Below the pieces are notes generated by a model that searched no databases, was not told the origin of the DNA, and saw only the letters and a list, made by a program, of their open reading frames with translations. Source: Thermothielavioides terrestris NRRL 8126 (lineage: Eukaryota; Ascomycota; Sordariomycetes; Sordariales; Chaetomiaceae). From it: a DNA stretch of 64,000 nucleotides. Below, piece by piece: positions 43,062 to 53,616 of the stretch (position 1 is the first letter of the stretch; each line of letters begins with the position of its first letter). A program made the position numbers and the translations under genes. The stretch covers positions 3,224,001 through 3,288,000 of the forward strand of contig NC_016458.1 in assembly GCF_000226115.1 (NCBI RefSeq). The letters are read 5' to 3'.

Positions 43062-44142
43062 GCCGTCGTCGTCCGACTGGCCCGCGATGACGGCAAAGTT
43101 GGTCGTTCCCGTGAGCGCCTTCCACCCGGACTCTTTGTTGAGGATCTCTTCGGCGCGGGAGATGTGGAGGTCCTTCGTCGAGGCGGGCGACAGCTTGCCT
43201 ACGTCGCTTGCGTAGTGGAAGACGAGACTGGGAAGGTAATAATAGGAGTGTAAGTACGGCGGGGTGGATAGGTTTAGGAGCGAGTTGTGGTTTGGGGGGA
43301 GGGGGCAGGGGGAAATTGATTGGCTGATTGAGGGAAAGGAAAGAAAAGGGGAAAACGAAAGGAGAACACACTGACCTAGGATCAACGCTCCCGCTCCGTG
43401 TGGCGCCTGGCAGCCCGGCGAGGGGCGTAAGCCCCATGCTGGTGTCCCAACTCTTACCCGCCTTGATGGCACAGGCGCTGGCGCCGGAGCCCAAGTGCAG
43501 CGCGATGAGGTTGACCTCGTCCGGCTTCTTACCGAGGAACTCGGCCGTCGCGCGGGTGATGAAGGAGTAGCTGATGCCGTGGAAGCCGTACTTGCGCAGC
43601 CGGTTGCTGCGCGCGATGTCCTGGTTGATGGGGTAGGTGCGGATGTGCTCGGGGATGGTGGAATGGAACTGGCTGTCGAAGCAGGCGATGTTGCGCGCCC
43701 CGGGTAGTTCTTGGATGCAGAGATGCACGATGCCGAGGCTGTTGGCGTTGTGGAGCGGAGCCAGGTCGTTCAATTCCTCCAGATGATGGTAGGTGCCGTC
43801 AAGTATCAGCTGCGGCTTGGTGTAGTCGCCGCCATGGACGATCCGATGGCAGATGATGCCGATGTCGTCCTTGCATTTGATCTCCGGCAGGTCGTGGTCT
43901 CGGACCAGCGTGTCCAGGATGAGACTGAAGGCATCCCGTTGCCCATTGACCTTCTCGTCGACCTCGCGGTTCTTGATCACGGCTTGGGCGCCTCGCAGAT
44001 ACTTAAGCGTAGCCGGCGCCGCCGTCAGACCGCTCACTTGAGCTTCCGCAATCTGCGCTGGCGGCTGTCCGAGCTCAGCGCTGTACACCGAGACCTTCAC
44101 CGACGACGAGCCCGCATTGACGGCCAGGATAACTTTCTTCAT
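42684..44142 (-). CDS. ack1: Acetate kinase with polyserine insertion
   Basis: Two exons (44142-43376 and 43227-42684) give 436 residues. The enzyme interconverts acetate + ATP and acetyl phosphate + ADP. In filamentous fungi it is linked to phosphoketolase, which is not in this window. Diagnostic blocks are ILAVNAGSSSVKVSVYS at the N-terminus, IICHRIVHGG (R100), IACFDSQFHSTIP with the catalytic Asp, LIALHLGSGASACAIKAGKS (phosphate loop), LPGATRSGSVDPSLVFHY (spans the junction) and DALVFAGGIGEKSARLRAAV. The intron (43228-43375) starts GTCAGT and ends CCCAG; splicing restores SVDPSLVFHY. Near residue 330 a run of 12 Ser follows DDDGG and precedes KRLAFDLFVDRVCGFVGSYF, where the family is normally continuous. 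The run is encoded by pure AGC repeats. The start ATG at 44142 is set by the conserved N-terminus. Confidence 0.95.
43023..43060. repeat. (GCT)12 trinucleotide repeat in the acetate kinase coding exon
   Basis: Twelve uninterrupted GCT units plus GC on the + strand, read as AGC (Ser) in acetate kinase. Pure repeats like this change length by slippage without shifting the frame. Confidence 0.95.
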
Positions 44143-44933
44143 TTCGTTTTTTTTTCTTTCCCGGATGGATTTGCGGAGGATCCGAGTCCGCTTGGAACCC
44201 GACTTTCGCAATGCCGAGTGAGATGTTCAAACGAAAGCGCCTCGCGGGGCTCTGTTCGCTCGCCCGTGTTGAAAACAGGGGCACTTACAGTCTTACACCC
44301 ACTAAACGGGGCAGTTGGTCATGGGCTCCCGGTTTGCGCAACCGATGTAAACGCTTATAACCTCGGGTTGGGACGAACAAAGGAAGGGGAAACCAAGGAG
44401 CTTGTGTATGTGTACTGTACCTTCTTTTGTAGGGCAGTAGGTGCTGAAAAGGTGGGACGATCCATGGTATGACGTCGTCCAGGGGCAGAGTGGCTTGCTC
44501 CGGCCCGTAGCGGGGCCGTCCGGACGGCCTCGACAAGGGGCGGGATGATCATCCCACCAGGCACACCGGGCTGGTGGCGCTGGCCCCACCAACCTCGATC
44601 TGCTTTGGGCCGGCTACATACATAGGTACATACCTACAACTGTTGCGGTGCGCCGTACGTGGAACGATACATACCAACATTTGCCTTTGCAACAAATTCT
44701 GGCCTCGTTCTTCCCCCTGTCTACCGCGGGCTGGGCGTCATTCACCAGCCCCGTGGATGATGATGATGACCCTTCACGCCTTCGAAAACGGGGGAGGGAC
44801 AGGGACACGCGTCAAAGAACATAGCGGTTGCAACAAAATCGGGGGTATCTATTGCAGAAAAGACCGCACAGCGCACACCGTCATTCCCTTCGGTCTAGGC
44901 ATGTAGCCGGCAATCCCGGCGTGATGGACTGCT
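44143..44933. other. Intergenic, upstream of acetate kinase
   Basis: 791 bp holding the acetate kinase promoter and the 3' end of the next minus-strand gene. A run of T (minus-strand A) lies just before the acetate kinase start. A CATAGGTACATACCTAC motif lies near 44622. No gene is supported. Confidence 0.55.
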
Positions 44934-46418
44934 TCACTGAGTGTCATCAGAGTCCGGATCGTACGCCGGTTCCGCCACCGGCGGAAGACTCCCCAGCATC
45001 TCTGGCGAGGGTAGCTCGGCCATCCCGTTGACATTGGGCGGGCCGCGTGTCTGGTACCCGTTGATGTAGGGTGACGGTAGTTCGACATGGTTCGTGGGGA
45101 ATGTGGCCTCGAATTGGGCGTCCGCAGCGTGCGCAGCGTTCCACTGGTCGATGAACCTTGTGTAATCTCCACGGTCTGTTAGCGCGCTGCCCGGCGCCGA
45201 GCAAGTGCCTCGAGACGGCGGGCGGAGCTGCTGTGCTTACCATTGGACCCAGCTTGGATGTTGGGGTTTCTCGAAAACTGAATGCCGAGATAACGTATGT
45301 CGAGCGCGCTCTGCGCCGCGGATGATGAGGATGCGCCCCCGCCGTGGGGCGCGTTACTGTGTCGGGAGCGAAATATTGAGGTCGCCGAGAAGCGGCGCTC
45401 GCGGCTCTGGCCATGGCTTTGATGGCTTTCAGACGTGCTGCCTCTCCTGGCGCCACGGGCACCCAGCTGAACCCGGCGGTGTCTGTCGTCCCGCTGGCGC
45501 AAGTCCCTCTCGAAGTCGTCTAGTAGGTATTCTTTCCAAATTCGCCGGTGGTTAGCGTAAAACGTCAGATAGTGAAAGGTTGAGTATCTGTCCCGCCAAA
45601 GCTTTATCCTCTGGATGGTGCCCAACCCTCTGACGTTGCCGTACGAGTCTGTCCTGCGGTGCGTGTCGGACCAGACGACGTCAACGTCGAACCAATCGAT
45701 TAAGTCTCTCTTCCTGATGTCGCTCTGCAGCTGAATGGAGCCCTCGATGGTGGTAAACTCATATTTGACTTCAATGTACTCGTCGTGCAAGACGCCGTCG
45801 GTCGTGGTGTAGCGGATGCGGTGTGGTTCGAGAAAGGTCAAGTAAAGCTCCATCTCCCGCGGGTCGCCAAACCGGCGATGCTGCGCATGGAGCGTGTAAG
45901 GGAAGAGCTCCGCCGGGTTATCGGACGGGACTGGCGTCGCTGCTCAGCAATGCAAAACTCGGTCAGTTGGGGAGCGGGGCCAGCGCTTGGAGACGTACGG
46001 AAGTGTTCCAGCACCTCGCCCGCATAGCTGCACTGCCACAGCAGGCGCCGTGGGTTGGCACCCACGATCTCCCATGGGCCGAGGTACACGGTCGTTTCAC
46101 GCGGCGTCCGCTCGAAGAGCTTTCTAAACAGCCGGGGTTGTCAGAAGACAAAGTGCTGCGCAGGGTCGGGGCTGGGAGGCTGGGAAGGACAGGCCGTCGC
46201 GGCTATTACATTGTCGCGTGGTAGCCAGGGGGGCCGAGGTCGAGAGGCGCCGGGGGCGTCTGTGGGGCCGAGGACTCGGCCGTCAGGGCGGAAATGGCTG
46301 CCGAGGTTGGCGTGAAGGTCGAGTCGACGGGGCTGGCATGTTGGCCACGGGACGGCGGGGCGCTCAGAGCCGACGACATGAAGGAGGAAGAGGAGCCAGA
46401 TCGCCAGGACGTGGCCAT
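44934..46418 (-). CDS. Unrecognised protein, four exons
   Basis: Four exons (46418-46210, 46123-45999, 45939-45241, 45175-44934) give 424 residues. All three introns (86, 59 and 65 nt) have GT-AG ends and keep one open frame; only the joined frame is long and continuous. The first 70 residues are Ser/Ala/Thr/Pro-rich. A folded region of roughly 200 residues follows, rich in aromatic and charged residues: TTVYLGPWEIVGANPRRLLW, NPAELFPYTLHAQHRRFGDP, EMELYLTFLEPHRIRYTTTD, DLIDWFDVDVVWSDTHRR, RDRYSTFHYLTFYANHRRIW. After that come an Arg/Ser-rich linker and the C-terminal segment DYTRFIDQWNAAHAADAQFE with an acidic end (AYDPDSDDTQ). I recognise no domain, signal peptide or transmembrane helix. The alternation of beta-like stretches suggests a beta-rich fold, but this is only an impression. 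Its function is unknown. Confidence 0.8.
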
Positions 46419-47900
46419 GGTCGGGCCGCGCAGGGTTGCTCTGTCCCGGGCGTCAAGCACACCGCCGTTCCGAGCAAGTCGCTGCGTAACCGGGACCCAG
46501 AGCGCCGCGCGGAGGCCGTCAGGGGTTGAACGGTGTAGCAGATGACCATCTCAATCAAAGTGAGACGACCGGCCAACCCTGTTGTCTAGTGTAGTGTAGT
46601 GTAGTGTAGCTTGCGAACCAGGAGACCACTGATCGGCAGAGAGGTGGCAAGAGACCAGATATGTGCAGCAGGCTTGGGAAGTCGACAGCCGGTCCGCAAC
46701 GGCATTATCGGACGGGCGGGCAGCGTCGATGTGTACACGGCATCAACGGGCACCGATGGCGTAGGAGGCTGTTTTTTTTTTTTTTCCTCCCCCACACTAA
46801 GAGGCAACCGCCACAGCCTAGTGCGCTGTGCCTATTGTGCCGAGTCGAGCAACCCAGAAGCACCAGGAAAGCTTGTTACTGCGTAAGATGTCCAGCGGCT
46901 CAGGGAGCAGGACGGGATTCTGCCTCCGCACGACGGAAGCCGATGCACGGGGGATAGGTAGTGTAGGCAGCCGCAAGTTTCCGCAGTCAAGTGTTGCAGG
47001 GCGTCCCGAGGACCGAAGCGCTGGTCCCATACAGAGTCTGGCGCGGTTCAATGGCTTGGAGCTTGAGGTTGCGGTTGGGGGTGGGGGAGGCGCCAACGAG
47101 TGCGATGATGTTGCAGGCTGGGCAGTGGCCGCAGGCCATGGGCCCACGGGCTGGCACCGCGCGCTACGATTTGCGCGATGCACCAGTGTGGTGGGCGGAC
47201 AGGGGTGTTGCTTCCAGGGCACGCATTAGCTCGGATCAATCCCTGATGCGGGCGCTGGTAGTGTGCTGCGTCGTGTACAGATTAGCTTGTTGCGTTTGAC
47301 CCTATGGCCACGGCGGGAGGCTGAAAATCTTCGAATCGCCAGAACGGGACCAGGGCGCCCTGTCTGCTGCTCGGCAGCAGCAGGCTCGAGCTGCTGCAGA
47401 TCTCGGCCCGAGAGTTCCCCCCTGTGCGCCATGCCAATCTGAATCTCTGGAAGGATTGGGGGTTGTGGGATGACTTCTGTCTTTTACCAAGTTCGTTCAT
47501 TGAGTGGGGAAGTCCAGACCTAGCGTTCACTGCTGAACTGTAGTGTACGGTGTAGTATTCCCTAGGTAGGTAGGTAGGTAAATTACCTTACACGACACAG
47601 ACGTTCCACCTGCAGTCAGCACCTCAGCAGTGGACCTCCGCGGCGTGGGGCATGAAAACTAGGTCTAAGGTTCCATGCCAGCCAACCCCGCCAGCCGGCA
47701 GCTCAGTACGGAATACACTCAGGTAGTGTAATGTGTGTGCTGCGCACACTACACCCTAACCCTGCCTAGCTGCGCCAACCACGCTCGGCAGATTCCAGAC
47801 TCCCTTGCCAGCTTGGGCTTGGGGGCCCGCCTGCCCCACTCTGGTCTCAACCTCGAGCAACACCGCAACGGACAAGCAACGGCATGGCAGATGCTCAACC
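46419..47900. other. Intergenic region with TAGTG repeats
   Basis: 1.5 kb holding the promoter of the unrecognised gene and the region upstream of the two-HTH gene. It contains the (TAGTG)n tract at 46587-46609, a T15-like run near 46771, GTAGTGTA motifs near 46962, 47537 and 47723, and an AGGTAGGTAGGTAGG tract near 47565. No ORF is supported. Confidence 0.55.
46587..46609. repeat. (TAGTG)n pentanucleotide repeat
   Basis: About 4.6 exact TAGTG units upstream of the unrecognised minus-strand gene. The same GTAGTGTA core appears singly at many other intergenic sites. Confidence 0.85.
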
Positions 47901-48611
47901 ATGACAGGGAAGCAACTATCTGACGACCGCCGAGCGATTCTGTCGAGGTTACTGCAAATCACAAAACTCAGTAACCGCGAAATCGCCTGGGTTCTTGGCG
48001 TCCACGAGAGGACAGTTCAACGGCGGAGGGACGAGTTCGAGGCGACGGGGCAGGTCAAGAAGCACAAGGATGTCAGCAAGAACGCCGAGAAGCTGAAGCC
48101 GCAACATGTCGAGGTGCGCCTAGCTACCGCGGCCTCCCGCTCTGCTGCCCGTTTCCCTTGTGGTTTGCTGACGAGGCGCCTACTCCACGGGGACTTCCAG
48201 AGGCTACTGGAATGGCACAAGGACCACCCCGATGCTCTCCTCGGTGACATGCAGCGCTTCCTGCAGACGTGTTGTGGCCTCGCTGTCAGCGTCCCTACAA
48301 TCAGCCGGCAGCTGAGAAAAGCGTACGGCGGAAGGGTTTTGGCAAGCGGGCGGGGCGCGCGGATACGGTCGCGGAAGCAGAGAGAGGCAGAAGGACGCTC
48401 CATCGCCCTCGAGCTCCAGCAAGGGGTCGCCAACGGCGACATAAACCGTGCTCAGGACGCTGCCGTGGAGCTGTATCACGACCAGCGACAGTTGGCTCCG
48501 CTCCAAGAGATACTGGCGCCGCAGCACGAGTTGCGGCAACAGCAGGAACAGGAGATCTCGGCGTATCACGTTGCGGGCGGGCTGCAGTATCAAGCTGGCA
48601 GTGTCAGCTAG
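47901..48611 (+). CDS. Two-HTH DNA-binding protein, transposase-like N-terminal module
   Basis: Two exons (47901-48113 and 48201-48611) give 207 residues. The first helix-turn-helix is at residues 9-50 (RAILSRLLQITKLSNREIAW, VLGVHERTVQRRRDEFEATG). The second, winged-helix-like, spans about 72-110 (RLLEWHKDHPDALLGDMQRF, LQTCCGLAVSVPTISRQLRK). The intron (48114-48200, 87 nt) has no stop in frame, but removing it joins KPQHVE to RLLEWHKDHP, a natural continuation. Two HTHs in this order form the paired-like DNA-binding module of IS630/Tc1-type transposases. The DDE catalytic domain is absent; the C-terminal 80 residues are basic and then Gln/Glu-rich (LRQQQEQEISAYH). It could be a co-opted transposase DNA-binding domain or an eroded element. 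No terminal repeats were found around it. Confidence 0.7.
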   Translation: MTGKQLSDDRRAILSRLLQITKLSNREIAWVLGVHERTVQRRRDEFEATGQVKKHKDVSKNAEKLKPQHVEVRLATAASRSAARFPCGLLTRRLLHGDFQRLLEWHKDHPDALLGDMQRFLQTCCGLAVSVPTISRQLRKAYGGRVLASGRGARIRSRKQREAEGRSIALELQQGVANGDINRAQDAAVELYHDQRQLAPLQEILAPQHELRQQQEQEISAYHVAGGLQYQAGSVS

Positions 48612-50268
48612 TTGAGTGCGAACGGCGCCGGGCGTTGGGGAATAATGACTGCATCGTCGCATCTACTCTGTATGGAGTTATCGGTTTTCGATTACTGAGG
48701 AAAGGGCCCCCTTCAGCAGGTGCCTGTGTTGGCCAGTGCATTGACACACGCTGCGTCGAACTGGTCTAAGTTGGGATTCCTTCCGCCTTGCGCACGGAGT
48801 GGAACCGTCGGAGCCCTGCTTTACGCGATAACTCAGGTAACTACGGAGTAACCTATGTACCAGAGGAGCTGCTGCCCTCCGTAGTGTAAAGGAGAAAGGA
48901 TTCTTGTCAGGATTCGTATTCCAGCGATATCGTGGTCATCAGCTCTGCAAGATCTCCGACTGCCGTCGGTTTTTGGACCAGCGCGTCGGTTAACTAAGGT
49001 ACCTTACGTACACTACACTACCAATTGGTGTCCATTCCATCCCGCTGCCGGATGGTCATTCCTTCCGCTTCGTCGGGATGTCCTTTGGTCTCGCTTGCCA
49101 GCGAGAAGGCAGTTAGTAACTAGCCAATGGGAAGCCTGAGTTGGGGAGCAGGCTCGTGTCCAGCGATGCGATTGGACACTTTGTACAATATCCGTGCACG
49201 GCACACATCGGACTGGGCCTGATGAAGAGTTCCACAAACCCAGGTTGCTGGGCCTGTGAAGCTTCCGACTCTGCGGGCAGGTCGCGCGACAGAAGCAAAG
49301 TAACCATTTAGTTAGTTATTTTAGTTAATTGATTCAAGTGGCAGGAGAGCAGCACCGGGTTGTCTTTTCTTCAGCTGAGTTCATGGCCAGTCCCCTTCCT
49401 GAGCAGGGCCCGGGTTGCACGGACAGTTTGGAGGATGCCGCACTCCCCTGTGTTACCTCGTTTACACAATTCAGGTGCCTTACTGCGTACTCCATACCTA
49501 ACTACCTGGTAGTTACCCTACCTAATTAGGATCACTAAAATTCGCTAAGAGGAAGGCTGAATGCCCCGCTTCGCTGTGCACTTCCCAAGTTGCCTGACCT
49601 GGGCAGTCTCGGCCGAGGAGGGCGCTGACGATTTACGGGCAACCATTGCTCTCTCCCCTCCATTGTGTACACCATCGCCATGAAGCCACGGCCCGGCGCG
49701 ATAACATTAGTAAGCTTGGCAAACTGGGCACTCTCCAAGCTCCAGGGCTCATGGCCACGTGGTGCTCCGTACGCATGAAACTACACTATTGCGCAGGGTG
49801 AGAAGCCATGACTCCCTTGTTGAGGGCCTTCATTCGACGGCGCAGCAGCGCGCCCCGAGAGAGAGGCTCTATCCATGGATACTACCCCCCCATGTCACAA
49901 CTGCTCCACCCCCCACCACTGATCCTCAGTGGGTAGCATTGGATGTCCCTGGCTCTGGGGCTGGGCGAAATCTGGACCCGGTGGTGGGGGTTTGAGCCTT
50001 TAACGGTAACACTATCGCGCTTCGACCCTGCAGCAACGGCCGATTATCTGTGGGAGAAGCTGCTGGAGCTGAGGGTTGAGAGCTGAGAGCTGAGAGCTTT
50101 CGTCGCTGGCTTGACCTTTCCTGACTTTCACCTTCGACACGCTCTGCGCTCCGCGCTCACCGTTGACCATACCGAACCGTCGGGTGTGTGTCTGTGTGTC
50201 TGGGGCGGGCCCGGCATGTAGACGCCGTCAAGCAGTCCTCCGTTGCCTGTCCACCGGCGCACTTTCGC
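48612..50268. other. Intergenic region upstream of the MFS transporter gene
   Basis: 1.7 kb with no recognised gene. GTAGTGTA-type motifs lie near 48880 and (inverted) 49010, and TACC/TAGTTA-rich sequence near 49490-49530. The last few hundred bases, with GAGAGCTGAGAGCTGAGAGC near 50077, precede the transporter start. Confidence 0.5.
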
Positions 50269-52703
50269 ATGGCGGCCGTCATGTATCCCGATCCCGAGAA
50301 GAAGCGGAACCGCGGCTACTTGGGATACGACAGCTCGGCCCTCCCGCCGCGCGACCGCCAGGCACGTCGCCGCCTTCTTCTGTCGTCTCTGTTCTTTCTG
50401 TTCTGTTATTAGTGCGCTATTTCCGCTCGACGGGAAGTTGCCGTGCTGACGGCGATTGCCATGCTAGGACCGCCAGCAACTGCGGTACGAGCTCGACCTC
50501 AACTCGTGGAACCTGAGGATCTGGGGCGTGGCCGCCTCGGGCTTCCTGACGGACTCGTGCGTTGCAACCCCGTCCCCACAGTCATGCCGCATGCCGCGTG
50601 CCCCGGACTGTCTGTTGACTGACTGGCACTCGCTCCCTCCCAGATACAACCTATTTGCCACCAATGTCATCCTCTCTACCGTTTCGTTCGTCTACTTCCC
50701 GTACGACAAATGGGTCGGCTTGGTCATCAACCTCTTCACCCTCCTCGGGTAAGTGCTGGTGCTGTCGAGACTTGCAGACCTGCCCTGCCCTTCCCTGGAC
50801 GTCCGCCCCGCTGACCGATAGCCTCCGAGCCCTCAGCTCCGTCCTCGGGCAGTTTCTCTTTGGCTACCTCGCCGACCGGTATGGGAGGACCCGTCTGTAC
50901 GGCATCGAGCTCGTGCTTGTCATCGTCTCCACCATCGGCGTGGCCACGACCAGCAGCGGCTATGGCGACCTCTCCTTTTTGGCCCTCTTTACCTGGGTAC
51001 GTGCTGCCAGCGACGGCCTCGGCTTCCTGTCTCTGACCGTGTCTTAGTGGCGTTTCGTGATGGGAGTGGGTGAGTAGAACCAGAACCAGCAGGCGGGCTT
51101 GCTCTCCATCTTTGGCAAGGTTCCCCCAATCCCTGACTCTTTTCCCTAGGAATCGGCGCCGAATATCCCTTGTCGGCCGTGATAACGTCGGAATGGGCCA
51201 GCACCTCCTCGAGGGCAACTATGCTGGCGTCCGTGTTCCTGATGCAGCCCGTCGGCCAGGCGCTCGCCCAGATCGTTGGCCTCTTGGTCCTGCTGGGCCA
51301 GGACCGTGCCCACGGTCTTCAGGAGAAGCAATGCGGGCTTGACTCGCTGTATGAGGAGGAGTGCAAACAGATCATCGATGGGACGTGGCGCATCGTCATA
51401 GGCTCTGGCGCCGTGCCCGCGTTGCTGGCTATCATCTTCCGGTTCTTCCTTTACGACTGCGGCCTTTACACGCTCGAGGTCAAGAAGCAGCCGGGGAACG
51501 CGTTCAGGGACACGCAGCGGGTGTATGGAGCACCCCCGACCACCAACGGCATAGCCCTGTCCCCCCACGGTGGCGCAAACCCATTTGAGATGGAACCGAT
51601 GCCCCAGCAGTTCTCCATGCAGGATCTGCACACATACTTCATCAAAGACAAGAACTGGTACTACCTCCTCGGTACCGCCATGACCTGGTTCTTTCTCGAC
51701 GTCTCTTTCTACGGCTTCAGTCTCGACAATCGAGGCACCCTCGCCGATCTGTGGGCCACGACGGGAAGGGCCGACCTCAATCCCAGCCTTCCGTGCTGGA
51801 ATTCCTCGCTTCCCAACGGCACGTCGCTTGTCCCGACGTGGAAAACCGACGGCCTGCCTACCTGGCAGACCGACGCCACCCAGCCCTGCAACACCATTTA
51901 CGACACGACCATCGCGCAGACCAAGCAGTATCTGCTCACAGTGTCGGTCGCGTCTATAGCGGGGAGCGCCTGCTTCATCTATTTTGCCAACCGGATCCCC
52001 CGCCGGCAATGGCTGACCTCGTCCTTTATCATCCTAACCCTCCTGTTCCTCGTGACCGGCGGCGTCTACTACGGCGTCTCCCACAAGGCCGGCGCCCCCG
52101 CGACCGTCGTGTGCGTGGCCATCTGCCATTTTGCCTTTAACTTTGGTGAGTCCGCTAGTTTCAGACCACTTCCAAAACCCCAAGACCTCACTGGATGGAA
52201 TATCTAATGACACGCGGCAACAACCACCACCAGGCGCCAACACCCTCACCTTCATCATCCCCGCCGAGATCTTCCCGACCTGCTATCGCTCGACCTGCCA
52301 CGGCATCTCCGCGGCGTCCGGCAAGCTGGGCAGCATCGTCGCCGTGCTCGTCGTCTACGGCATCAACTCGGGCTACAAGAGCTCGACCAGCCAGGGCCTC
52401 GTCTTCCTGCTCTTCGCCACCTTCATGGCCCTCGGCGCCCTCTACTCGTGGGCCTACCTCCCGGACGTGCAGCGCGTCGTGTACGACGGGCCCGGCGGCC
52501 GCCGCCGCCTCGAGACCAAGAACCTCGAGGAGCTCGGCGAGGGCCACATGCGCGCCCGCCTCGAGGGCCAGGTCATCACCATGCGGGACAAGTGGGACGA
52601 CCTGAAGGAGCGGATCCGGCGCAGGAGACGGTTGACTGGGGGCGGGGACCAGCCACCGGGGCCGGCCGAGGTGGATGGACAGGGTGTTGCGGGCGTTGCG
52701 TGA
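50269..52703 (+). CDS. MFS transporter, phosphate:H+ symporter (PHS) family-like
   Basis: Seven exons (50269-50361, 50468-50556, 50644-50748, 50837-50996, 51048-51069, 51150-52145, 52234-52703) give 644 residues. It is a twelve-helix-type plasma-membrane permease, likely for phosphate or a phosphorylated compound; the substrate is not certain. The family signature is clear: [80 protein letters not shown], then [20 protein letters not shown] and [14 protein letters not shown]. Exon 5 is only 22 nt. Intron 1 appears to start with GC (CAG, then GCACGT), because no GT donor there gives the right phase. Its acceptor may instead be 50476, shortening the protein by three residues. A loop of about 70 residues between the seventh and eighth helices carries two Cys and two N-glycosylation sequons (NSS, NGT). 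The C-terminal tail is long, basic and cytosolic. Confidence 0.88.
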
Positions 52704-53616
52704 CGTTTTTTTTTTTTTTTTTTGGCTTATCGCGTGCGATCTAGCGAGACGTGCTTCCTGGGTGTTCTGCCGGTTGGGTAAATTTGGGTGGAAGGTTTTT
52801 CTTGGCTGGAATTGGTTCGTTTCCCGACTGGCCTACTTATGTCCCTGTTCGCTTCTGGTTTTTGTTTCCCCCCACCCAGTTGTATATATATGCCTTGTGT
52901 CTTGGTTTAATGGAATGTGCCAAATACGGCGTGCGCTGGGAATTTGGGCCGGTGTTGGCGGATAGGGAGGAGGCTCTATTGCGGCACCCATTTTTCTTGG
53001 TGACCGACTGGATATATTGGAACTACGGTTCACACTGGATGGACTCAAGAAAAGGCTTTTTTTGGCTTGTACTTGAGAATTCTCACACTACGACTTTCAT
53101 GTAGTCCGCTTCATACTACCGGATAGACTAAGTGTCGGTTTGCTGGCAAGAGGTGGCGGCTCCGCACTCAAAAAGGATCAAACGTTGGCATAGTCACACG
53201 AACGTCATGATCCCAGCTCACAACATTCTCTTTTTCTGTTTACTTCATTTTTTTCTTATTTTCATACGGTGAACCGGAGTGGGATTGCGCTGTCTACCAT
53301 CCATGCCGGAGACTCCTTGTCCAATTTAGAACTCTGGACGCCCCTGCCCCAATGAGCGTTTGATGTATCATGCCAACGCCTCAGCGCGTAGACCGAACAA
53401 CCCTCTCCTGTCTCTCGTTCCAAGAGAATCATCATAGCCAACCAGATAGCCAAGAAAAAAGCCAGGCAACCAACCAAACGCCGTCTCCGTAACCATAACC
53501 GACATGCCCAAATATTTAAAAGCTCGCGGCACGGTATCTTTGCTGAGTGCCCAAAAAGAAGAACCGCGCTTCTAACCCACGTCACAACATCAACGTACAC
53601 CCGCGAGACACCATCT
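52704..53616. other. Intergenic, convergent 3' ends
   Basis: 913 bp between the transporter (+) and the Zn2Cys6 gene (-). It starts with a T18-like run just after the transporter stop (52706-52724). No gene is supported. Confidence 0.55.
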
